Positions 12,228-22,098 of a stretch of 64,000 bases of DNA are shown in pieces. The DNA is from Metarhizium brunneum. Taxonomy: Eukaryota > Ascomycota > Sordariomycetes > Hypocreales > Clavicipitaceae. The translations under genes and the position numbers were made by a program. The stretch covers positions 3,162,001 through 3,226,000 of the forward strand of contig NC_089426.1 in assembly GCF_013426205.1 (NCBI RefSeq), written 5' to 3'. How positions within the stretch are numbered: the stretch's first letter is position 1; every line of letters begins with the position of its first letter. Under the pieces are notes generated by a model that was not told the origin of the DNA, made no database searches, and saw only the letters and a list, made by a program, of their open reading frames with translations.

Positions 12228-15200
12228 CCCCAAGTGTTGTTGTGTTCTTTTGATCAAAAGGGCAGTTGTAAAGAGTCGGTGATGACTTTTGCCGTGAAGC
12301 GCGATCTTTGTTAGTGAAGTGAGACGGAGGAGAGAGGGAACAATTTTGGAGGATGTGTCTGAGATTATAAACCAGTCGCCCGATCGTGTGCCTAATGCCA
12401 ACAGCCCATCTTTTTTTTTTTTTTGCTTTACGTCCTTGGGCTCTTCCCCCTTCAAGGCTCTCAACAAGGTTTCTTGGGTTCCGTTTGACCAGGGTTGTGC
12501 ACGAGCTCGCGTGGCTCTCTCCATTTTCCAGGACCTCTACTCCGTGGCCGGCTAGGGACAAACGTCAGGGGAGCCACCAGTCTCTACCCTACTCGAGATG
12601 AGCAATGCGTGCTCCGTACAGAGTACTTTGGTATGACTTGGAACATGTACCGGTTTCCCTGGCGGTCAACCGAGTCCTTCCTTGCCCCTGGCCCAGAAGA
12701 GCTTTTTTGGGTCAAATTGGGTAAAAGGGACACCCCTGTCAAGGTGTGTGTTATGTGTTCCGTATGGCTGGCGAGAACGGTGCCCTTTTCTTTTCTTTCC
12801 AGGTTGGATATTTCTAGACCGGGTCCATGAAGAGCTCTGACGGTGGCTATTTCGCTTTCCTGACCAACGTTGCGGCTACCTCTGATCGCCAGGGGCCTTG
12901 TTTTGCCATCCTTTTTGGAATTCAAATGTTTACCTCTGTCTGGGAAGCCCAGTTTATGGTGGAGACTTTTGCAGCTATAAAACCTACGAATCCCGGGGGT
13001 TAGCAGGGAACGATGTACTTACAGATGGCAGTGATACTATGCGATCGTACAATAAACAAGGCGAGGGAAGAGGGAAGAGGATATTGAACACGCTGGTACA
13101 CGTTGCCCGTCGCCTGTTTCCAGTTTCTTGTTTCCCAGTTTTTCTGTTTCCCGGTGCGCAGGCTGGAACTAGCTTAGCGAAGGTGATTGGCAGGGCCAGG
13201 TTCACGAATCAATGCCTGTACATGTGCCCAAACGCCAACGCAGGTCTCTGGCTACTCACAGTTGTTGGGACCTGGGCTGGTAAGACACAGATAGAGGCAT
13301 GAACACAGTGGTGTGTGACTTGGGCCATGGTGTTTTCGCTGTCTCATTTCGCTGTCGAGTCCCTCGATGGCGGTCGACAATGGTACTCCGTGTGTAGATA
13401 CCGGTACTGGCATTGATATTCATCCTTCGCTTTCCACGAGGGCGCAGGCTCTGGCCTCTGGTCGTCAAGGCGCAAACGAAAATCCAGACTGCAGCATGAA
13501 TCCTTCTAGAAACAGATGTGGACACGGTGGGATCCATGCTGCACACCAACTCACCAGCCAGCCGGGCCGCACACCGCACACGGCAGTGAGAAGAGCCATG
13601 GATGGGGGGACCTTGAAGTGGAGTGGACGAGCAAGGTGAAGAAAGGCATCGAGAGTGTGCAGTGTGCGGAGCGCTGAGCGCAGAGCAGGGTGACATTGCA
13701 GAAACCTCGTGAACTCTGGGTTTAGACATATGGTCTGGTGGCCCCAGAGCTGGCTAGGCTCATGCCCGAACGGGAAGCGCACGCTGGTGGCAGGAGCAAA
13801 TGCCTTGTTCAATCGGAAGCGTACCTTCCCATGCTTGCCATGCTTGCCGTGGTGGCCACGCCAAGCAAACACGATGTGTGTGACTCGATGCAATTGCGCT
13901 TCAAAGAAGCGATGAATATTTCCTCCCTGAAACATGGCGCCGAATTGTATGCGCCGCACTGGACTGACTGGCTCTGACATTGACTTGCAGCCTGCCTAAG
14001 TACTTACTTAGATGTACGCATTCACGCTGCTGCCAGCGGTCCCAGCATTGTTTGCTCCAACAGCGCCTCCTGTTGGTGCCGCCTCTGGTGCCACAACGGC
14101 TGGATGGCTGTCCTTCATTACATTACCCACGCACTTCGAGAGCCTTCCCTTGGTACGGCCAGCATCCGGCAACTACGCGCTGCAGCACCGCATCAGCACT
14201 GCATCACCATCCCTTGAGCCGGTATCCAGTCATGATGCATGAAGCAGGTCCCAAGACGTCCGAAGACTGATGAGCCCAGGCCCAGGGCCCCTGGATCACT
14301 ACAATAATAGCACACCGCGTCGAGTGCAACAAATATTCAATCGTCAGCCGAACCCTAGCCCTGGGACAGTGGGCAACGAAAGAACATTTCAGCTCGGCTT
14401 CTCTTGGAACAACACGGATACTTGCCTGGCGAATGCTAGTTTGCCGACATGTATCCGTACACTGTACAGAGTAATGACTGTTTGGCAGCACGGAGTACGG
14501 AGTAAACTGTAACTATACATACATACATATTCCTGGTCCTTGGTCCCGGTAACTGACCCATGCCCTACCTGCCAGGTGCCTTTGTTCCGTCGTTACACCA
14601 TTGTACCTTGCTTGCCTCCCGGACTTCATTTCCCGGAAACTACCCGGATACCAGCCCCTACATGACTGCGTCCACTGCCGCCATGGTCTTGGGACGAATG
14701 CGCTTTCAACTTCACCATGGCAAAGCCTCAGGGTTCAGATACTCGCCTAGGTTCCACTTGTCCAAGCCAGGCCTATTTATTATTCATGGACGATTCCACT
14801 GTGGTCCGTTGACCCGCTCCGGGGCCGTATCTGGCATTGACAGCTTGACGAATGACAGCGACCAGGGTAGCTTTAGAGATGTCAATGGTCATTGCTCGAA
14901 AAATTCGGCGCCTGTTGTCTAGACATTGACCAGACTACGGAGTAGCAGCCCTGTCAAATCAGCATGACTCGACACTGCTCCGTACTATGGCGTTCTTCAC
15001 CATCCTTTTCTTCTTCTTGTTTATTTTGTTGGCGAAGCTTTTGCCCATGTTATGCCGAGAATAGATCGCCATTGACTCAGCAGTCCGAGGAATCCTAGTC
15101 CATGTACATCGTTCCATAGCATGGGGGGTTTCTTTTCTTTACTTTCTGTCTAGAACCCGTTTCTTACGGCCCTTGCATTTCCAATTATTACACACACACT

Positions 15201-15863
15201 CGCCTACAATGCTTTGTGGCGTGATCCGTAGCAAACACTTTGCTACTTTTTGCGCCCAGGAGCTCGTCAAGAGCCGAATGAAAGGGGCTTGGGATGACAC
15301 TCCGCCCTTCACAAATCTGAAAAAATTTTCGCTTCCTTCGAGACCGCTCGTTAAGAGAGCATGTATGTACTTCTACCGTTTTGACTTTTTTTTATCATGT
15401 CACAGCATCCCTGCCATCGGACGCAAAGGGGCTGGTTCCGCGGCCCTGGGACCTACCTGGTGGAGAGATGTGGCCTTACCGCTTCTCTGGCATCGTACCG
15501 GTTTCCCGGTACCAGAGGCTGAGTGTCGACATGGAGGAGCGGAACTTAAGACATGATCGCATCAGACTAAGGACTGGTGATTTTGTTATGGATTCTGCAG
15601 CAAGGCTAGCATATGCAGCTGCTGGTACTCCGTACGGCCTATCCGACCGAGTTCGGTAGGAATGCATCTTTGTACATTCACGCGACAGTGAAAATCAAGC
15701 GAAACAGATGGAGCATGCATTGCGAATCATGCTGCACAACGTCATTCTGTTCATGTAGCACAAAGTGCCTACAAGCTTACACGCACTCCTTTGGGAGACA
15801 TTGAGAAGATGCTGGATACGAAAAGCAAGACCCGAATGGCGTGAATCATTTGCGAGCTCAAAC
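12228..15863. other. Gene-poor region, right half
   Basis: No supportable gene. It contains a T-rich run near 12410-12424 and several copies of the CGGAGTA/TACTCCG motif: 12611, 13383, 14489-14504 (two abutting copies), 14934, 14978 and 15626. Frames such as 13465-13980 (minus) and 14012-14242 (plus) look random and overlap frames on the other strand. Confidence 0.5.
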
Positions 15864-17612
15864 TCACCAATGATCTTCGACTGTGAGCGTCCCATTCTTG
15901 GTCACCAGAAACTCCTCCACTGCTACATCTTTTCCGCTCTCCTTCCCACATCCACTCTCCTTGATACCGCCAAAGGGGGCCTCGGCGCATGAGCTGTTTC
16001 CAGTATTCTAAAATGCAATGCTGTGTCAGCGAGTGTGCGTGTTCTCATTTCTCCGCCACGGAACTTTGCGAAGAGAGACAACTCGGACTTCACAAACACG
16101 GCTGAGATGGCGCAGGGGGAAAAAAAGAAAATTGGGAAAGCAAACAAGTGGTTTCGGGAATACTTGGGAAGAAAATTTTTCACGTAGCAGAAAAGAAAAG
16201 AAACAACACACAAGATTGTCGAGAAAAGTATGCAGATGAAAGGGGATTGTCGAACATACCAATCCAATCATGCCGGCCTCCAGCGTCTCAAACATCCTCC
16301 ACAGCCGATCAACATTCTTGGTGAAGACGTAACTCGCCAATCCCATACTGGTGTTGTTTGCTCGAGTGGTCACTTCGTCTTCGGTATCAAAAACGGACAC
16401 GCCGAGAAGCGGCGCAAAAATCTCATCCTTGCTCATGAGCATGTCGTCCGTCACCTCTGTCACAATGGTTGGGCTCATGAAGTAGCCCCCCGTAGATTCG
16501 GCACGAAGACCTGTCCCATATACCATTTTGGCACCGTTTGCAATGGCATCCTTTGCCATTTCCTCGGCCTTGTCGAGTGCTCGGGGCGTCGTGACGGGGC
16601 CCATGGTCGTTCCCTCGGCCATGCCATGCCCAACCTTGAGCAGGGACGTCCTCTGTATAAGCTCCTTCACAAAGGAGTCGTACACGCCACGCTGGACGTA
16701 CAACCGATTTGACGAGATGCAGGCCTGGCCGGCGTGACGCCATTTCAGAGCCATAAGTTGACCGAGTGCCTGATCAATGTTGGCATCGTCAAAGACGATG
16801 AAGGGGCAATTCCCGCCAAGTTCCAAGGTGGATTTTTTGAGGTTACGCGCGCAAAGACCGGTAATTATCTTGCCGACCCGCGTACTACCAGTAAAGGTCA
16901 CCTTCTTCACCAGCGGATGGAGACAAAGAGATTCCGCGACGGCAGGAGTGTTGTCGAGGCTGGTGGTCAGGATGTTGAGGGCGCCGACGGGGAATCCGGC
17001 CTTGAGTCCGAGGCGTGCCACGGCAATGGCTGTTAGCGGTGTTTCCGGCGACGGCTTGACAACCATGGTGCAGCCCGCGGCCAGCGCTGCGGCCATCTTC
17101 CTCAGAGTCAGAGCGATGGGGAAGTTCCACGGCACCAAGGCGGCAGCGACTCCGATCGGCTGCTTGATGGTGATGGCGCGACGGCCAGGGACGGCGGACA
17201 CGATGGAGCTGCCATGGGCCCTCTCTGCCTCGCCCACGAACCACCAGGTGAAGCCTGTCGCGTAGTCGACCTCGCCGTAGGCCTCTGCGAGAGGCTTTCC
17301 GGTCTCGTGGACGAGAATCGTGGCCAGGTCTTGGCGGGCTTCGACAATCAGCTGGTGCCACTTGGAGATGGTTTGGGCTCGCTTCCTCGGGGTCCATTTG
17401 GAGTATTCCTGGAAGGCTCGGTGGCTCGACTGCACGGCCGCGTCGACGTCCTCGCTGCCGCAGTCGGGACAGGAGATCCACGGCTTGCCGGTGCCTGGAT
17501 CGATGACTTGGAAGCGTCTCCCCGACTTGGCGGATGTGTCCTGGCCGTCAACCAGGCAGTCGGGACGGGCGAGGCTCGTGTCGGCCAGCTGAAAGGGCAG
17601 ATCTGCGGTCAT
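15864..17612 (-). CDS. Aldehyde dehydrogenase, succinate-semialdehyde dehydrogenase-like
   Basis: NAD(P)-dependent oxidation of an aldehyde to its acid, probably succinic semialdehyde or a related short aldehyde. Two exons on the minus strand, 16260-17612 and 15864-16007, give 498 residues. Family marks: PWNFP (161-165), the cofactor-site VVKPSPETP (Lys186), FTGSTRVGK, the general base Glu264 in TLELGG, and nucleophile Cys298 in GQACIS. The terminal exon supplies the canonical end of the family, NTGNSSCAEAPFGGIKESG, with a stop after EDHW. The intron (16008-16259) is 252 nt, long for this window; an unspliced reading would run on with unrelated residues. The gene faces a sugar-type transporter across a shared 706-bp promoter region. 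The exact aldehyde is inferred from family only. Confidence 0.9.
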
Positions 17613-18318
17613 GGTGATTCAAAAATGAAAGACTACGTATGGAATGTCGTGGGGTGGCCCTCCAAGCTGCCTCGTCTGAGACACGCCAAGTCGCGGGCTT
17701 TAATGAAGCTTATTGCAAATCGGACAGTGAAGCGAGGTCGGCATGCAGAACATGCCTTGCCGACGAGCGAGCGGGGAATCCGAGTCCCTGTGACGTGAAC
17801 CCACAATCAGGGTGGCCCGATGTCAAGCGAATGACGTTAAGAAGATGGCATAGTCTTTTGGTTGGCACCCTCCAAAGTCCAAGTGCAGGATTTGGTCGTC
17901 GTGAATGCATGGCGCCATGATGCGGGGATTTGGAGTTTGGGAAATTGCGGAGATGAATATGTTGACTCGAGCCGTTCTGCATTGCGGTGGCACGCTCCGG
18001 ATGGCATTGACGTGTGCGGGTCTGGGGTAATGGAGGCAAACGGCTGATCAGATGAGGTTCTGGGGACTGGCACGTTGTGGCTTGTCGTGGACGAGTGGCA
18101 TTGCAAAGGGGGAAGGATGGCGATGCTTAGATGCTTTGCTGTTCAGGTTCAACCACCATTCATTGTCTTATTTAGTCTGTCTCCGGTCCGCAACGTTCAA
18201 CTTGGCCGGGCCTGGGAGTTGGCAGATGCACCCTCGTTGCATAATATTGTTGCTGGTCATCGTTGTCATCACTTTCCAAGCGCTTCATCAGAGTGAATAT
18301 TTCTTGTTCTTTCCCGTC
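17613..18318. promoter_or_regulatory. Shared divergent promoter region of the ALDH and the MFS transporter
   Basis: 706 bp between the two divergent start codons. No protein-like frame is present. Shared control is inferred from geometry; I did not find a convincing binding-site pair or a clear TATA box. Confidence 0.5.
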
Positions 18319-20435
18319 ATGACCGCAGATACCCGGGTCAAGGAGCGGCGGTCTCGCACTAGTCCGTATAATCGGCTGGTCACCATTGCGGTAGCCTTTG
18401 GTTCCTTTGTAAGATGAGCATCCATTGATCATTGATCGCCTGGATTCCACTCCAAACCCACTTTCCGTCAAGTTTGGTCCTCTGCGCTAAAAAAAATCCC
18501 TCGATGTCCCACGAGTGTCAACCCAAGTACAGGGGAGGCCAAAAACCACCAACTCCACATCTTCGCCAACATTGAACCTACATCAGACTCTAGAGGTGCT
18601 AGTCCGCTGACCTTGACATCTCCAGACGTACGGATACTGCTCTGCCATCATCGGCAGCACCATCGGCCAGCCAGGATGGTATGAGTACTTCGGGCTGCCC
18701 ATGCAGGGCGAGCCCGGCTATGGCACCACGACCACGCAGGCCATTGCCACTGCCAACGGATTGTACAGCGCCGGAGGAGCCGTCGGCAGCCTGTTCATCA
18801 TGTGGGCGGCTTCAGCTCTGGGCAGAAAGCTCTCTATCCAGATGGGTGCAGCTTGCGCCGTTGTTGGCGGTGCGTTCCAAGGAGGAGCGGCTGCTTTGGC
18901 GTACGTTTTTTTTTTTCCTTTTCCGGAACGACGCCATCCGTATTAACATAGTCCAACAGCATGTTCCACGTCGGCCGGGTGGTTTCCGGCCTCGGTATTG
19001 GTATCCTCGTCACCGCGTGTCCCATGTATCTCTCTGAACTGGCGCCCCCTGACAGGAGAGGCTGGCTGGTCGGCCACCACGCCATCTTCCTCGTGTTCGG
19101 CTACATGCTCTCTGGCTGGCTGGGCTTCGCGTGCTACTTTGCCACGGAGGAGAACCCGTCGTTTGCGTGGCGGTTTCCGCTTTGTGTGCAGTGCTTGTCG
19201 CCGCTTGTGTTGCTGGTCACGTCGATCTGGATCCCGCGCTCGCCGCGGTGGCTCCTCCAGACGGGCCGCGTCGAGGAGGCGTGGAGGGTTCTGCGGGAGT
19301 TGCGCAGGGCGCCTCATGATCCGGATGATTTGACGGCCAAGGAGGAGCTGTACCAGGTCAAGATGCAGATTGCGTTGGACGCCCAGAAGCTCAGGGCCAT
19401 GGGGTGTACGCCCTGGACGGCTGTGATCAAGAAGAAGAGCTATAGGAAACGCATGGTGATTGGGTTTTTGACGCAGTGGGGGGCGGAATTTGCTGGCCCT
19501 CTGGTCATTGTAAGTGTGTTGTGCTTGACCTGGCTTTTTCTTTTGTTTCTCTTTTCCCTCGTCTTTCTCTCTCTGTGTGTGTGTATGTGTGTCCTGTATT
19601 ATGCTATTCTATTCGGATTTGTCGTCGAAACAGCAGTCGACTGACTTGGACGTCCATCGCAGAACAACTATTCCGTCATCCTGTACACCAATCTCGGGCA
19701 GACAAACTACATGCCCCTCCTCCTGTCGGCACTATGGCTCACAACAGCCGGTCTGATTTACAACCCCCTCGGCGCATGGCTACACGACAAGGTCAACTCC
19801 CGGCGGTGGATGTTCATAACGGGCCTGTTCGGCTGTCTCATTACAACATCAGGTCTGGTCGGGTGCATTGCGCAGTACGGAGGAACCTCCAACCAGGCCG
19901 GCAACGCGGCAGGCGTCTTTTTCGTCTTTTTATACCTCACCTTCCAAGGGTACGTATAAGCCCGGTGACTTTGGGCAGAAAAAAAAATTAAATCTCCTTT
20001 TCTAACGAGCAAGTAAACAGAACGCTTTGCGACACAACCATGTACCTCTACGTGTCGGAAATCTTCCCTACGGAGATCCGTCCCATTGGCATGGGTTTCT
20101 CCCTCTTTGGCCAGTTCGCCTCAACCATTATCCTGCTGCAGACAGCCCCCATTGGCATCGACCAAGTCGGCTGGAAGTACTACCTCGTCATCATCGCCTG
20201 GTGCATCTTCTTCATCCCCATTGTGTACTTCTTCTTCCCTGAGACGGCGAGGCTTTCGCTGGAGGAGATCTCGGCCAGGTTCGGGGATGACGTCGCCGTG
20301 CATGTGAATGATGTGTCGGCGGCGCAGAGGAATGAGCTGGATGAGTTTTTGAAGAGGAATGACGTTACGGCTTTGGCTAAGGAAGACGGCTACGTTGCCG
20401 AGAAGGGTGAGATGGAGCAAGCGGACAAGGCTTGA
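18319..20435 (+). CDS. MFS sugar transporter (hexose/lactose permease type)
   Basis: Plasma-membrane sugar-type permease. Exons 18319-18408, 18626-18900, 18960-19509, 19663-19949 and 20021-20435 give 538 residues, all junctions in frame. Signatures: GRVVSGLGIGILVTACPMYLSE in helix 4, the PRSPRWLLQTGR loop after helix 6, the cytoplasmic loop ending RKRMVIGFLTQWGAEFAG, and YVSEIFPTEIRPIGMGFS then PETARLSLEEI near the C-terminus. These are diagnostic of the sugar transporter branch. Intron 1 is 217 nt and intron 3 is 153 nt; the others are 59 and 71 nt. The start is the ATG in frame with YNRLVTIAVAFGSF. It is divergent from the aldehyde dehydrogenase and followed 575 bp later by the cyclase gene, hinting at a joint catabolic role. 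The sugar or acid carried is unknown. Confidence 0.9.
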
Positions 20436-21010
20436 TACGAGTGCTTGGTATGATCATATATCCCCATGTTAGGTTGTTTTTGCTTTTCCGACACGTAGTC
20501 GGGAAGTAGTTTAGCACTGGAATAATACATATCTCTGGATTTTACGTCATATTACGCTCTCTCTCTGCGGGGTGGTTGCAATAATGTAACAGGCTTGATA
20601 CTACCATGCTCAGTCTTTGCATCACACGCATCATGACCCCGCGTTCAACATGTCACCAAATGTGCGTCAACATTACCCAACTTGGCCATTTACTTGAAGA
20701 AAGATTGAAACATTGCACGGCCTACACCAGGTCCATACTCGCCCCGCAATGTGTGGCCCCCCAGTGCCACCACCACGATCAATAGCGTCAAGTGGTCTGC
20801 ACCGGACGTGCCACCCAACCCGAGACTTCAACAATCATCTCCACCATGCTCTACACCCCAAGACGCCCGAGGTCCACCCAGCCGTGATCATGTTCCAAAA
20901 TTTCCAAGTATCCTTTTGTCTCCCCTGCCCTTTTTGCCCTTTTCTCTCGAATAGGCCGAAACCGTATTACGGGAATACATGAATCCATAAGCACGGCTCT
21001 CCTATTCAAC
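20436..21010. other. Intergenic region, transporter to cyclase
   Basis: 3' flank of the transporter and 5' flank of the cyclase-family gene. No gene seen; CT-rich near 20550. Confidence 0.5.
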
Positions 21011-22027
21011 ATGACAAAATCCATCCCCTTATCCATCACCCCCTTCGACTCCCTCCCAGACAAGAAACGAGTATGGCCAGCTGCCCCAAATTCCCATGAG
21101 GAAGGGCTAGGCCGCCTATCCCTCCTCACACCCGAAGTAGTTGCCTCCGCGGCACAGTCCTGCATCAAAACCGGCATCAGAGTCTCGCTCAACTGGGACC
21201 TGCGAAAGCTGGACACTGCCAATTTCAACCGAGCGCCGGCGCAGCATCACATCGTCTCCCTGCTGGACGGGGCTGCTTTCGACGATGTGTACATTTTCAA
21301 TCCGCAGCAGTCGTCGCAGTGGGACGGCCTGAGACACTTCTCGGCGCCGTTTCCCACGCCCCAGGACCCTTCGCGGAGGCTATTCTACGGCGGCGTGACG
21401 GCTGCCGAGATTGGCGACCGGTCGAATCATCGCATTGGCATGCAGCACTGGGCCACGGAAGGTATTTGCGGACGGGGAGTGCTGCTGGACTATGCGGCGT
21501 GGGCGGAGAGGAACGGCGTTGAGTATAGTGCGTTTTCGAATCATGCTGTTCCGTTGAGGCTGTTGAAACAGATTGCCGATGAGGAAAAGGTCGTATTCCA
21601 GCGAGGAGACGTGTTGTTGGTGAGGATTGGCGCCACGAGGGAGTGGGATACGCGGATGAGCCCCGCGGATAAGTTGGCATATGGCAGTGATCCTAATCCG
21701 CAGCATGCGGGGGTTGAAGGCACCGAGGAGATGTTGAGATGGATATGGAACGAGGGGTTTGCCGCCGTGGCGGGAGATGCTATTTCTTTCGAGGTGTATC
21801 CGAAGCAGGATTCTTATAAGACCGAGGATGGGCGAGAGGTCCCTGGCCTCCTGATGCATGAGTACTTGATTGCGGGATGGGGGCTGCCGGTTGGCGAGCT
21901 GTTTGATCTGGAGGAGTTGAGCAAGACTTGTCAAAGGCTAGGTCGCTGGGAATTTTTTGTTTCCAGTGCGCCGTTGAATATGCCCGGGGGCGTGAGCAGT
22001 CCTCCAAATTGTCTTGCGATATTTTAG
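21011..22027 (+). CDS. Cyclase-family protein (kynurenine formamidase-like metal hydrolase)
   Basis: Single-exon gene, 338 residues, of the putative cyclase family (PF04199), metal-dependent hydrolases related to bacterial kynurenine formamidase. Visible family features: VSLNWDLRKLD near residue 57, the metal-site segment SQWDGLRHFSAPFPTP near residues 101-116 (fungal counterpart of the HxGTHxD motif), RIGMQHWATEGICGRGVLLD near residues 140-160, and a C-terminal HEYLIAGWGLPVGELFDLEEL. The start ATG lies just downstream of CTCCTATTCAAC, a normal fungal context. It is convergent with the zinc-finger regulator, with only 71 bp between stop codons. Substrate not known; fungal members often lie beside transporters and dehydrogenases, as here. 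Confidence 0.88.
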   Translation: MTKSIPLSITPFDSLPDKKRVWPAAPNSHEEGLGRLSLLTPEVVASAAQSCIKTGIRVSLNWDLRKLDTANFNRAPAQHHIVSLLDGAAFDDVYIFNPQQSSQWDGLRHFSAPFPTPQDPSRRLFYGGVTAAEIGDRSNHRIGMQHWATEGICGRGVLLDYAAWAERNGVEYSAFSNHAVPLRLLKQIADEEKVVFQRGDVLLVRIGATREWDTRMSPADKLAYGSDPNPQHAGVEGTEEMLRWIWNEGFAAVAGDAISFEVYPKQDSYKTEDGREVPGLLMHEYLIAGWGLPVGELFDLEELSKTCQRLGRWEFFVSSAPLNMPGGVSSPPNCLAIF

Positions 22028-22098
22028 CTTGTTTGCTCCTGTATCATTATTGCTTTAGCTAAGGCGTTATATGGAATGGTCATTGTTGACATTTAATA

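Noticed and set aside
13465..13980. 171-codon minus-strand frame in the gene-poor region
   Set aside because: No domain, no splice or promoter support, overlapped by equally long frames on the other strand.
16008..16259. Read-through of the ALDH frame into 16026-16259 as coding sequence
   Set aside because: The residues are unrelated to the family, while splicing to 16007 restores the conserved C-terminus.
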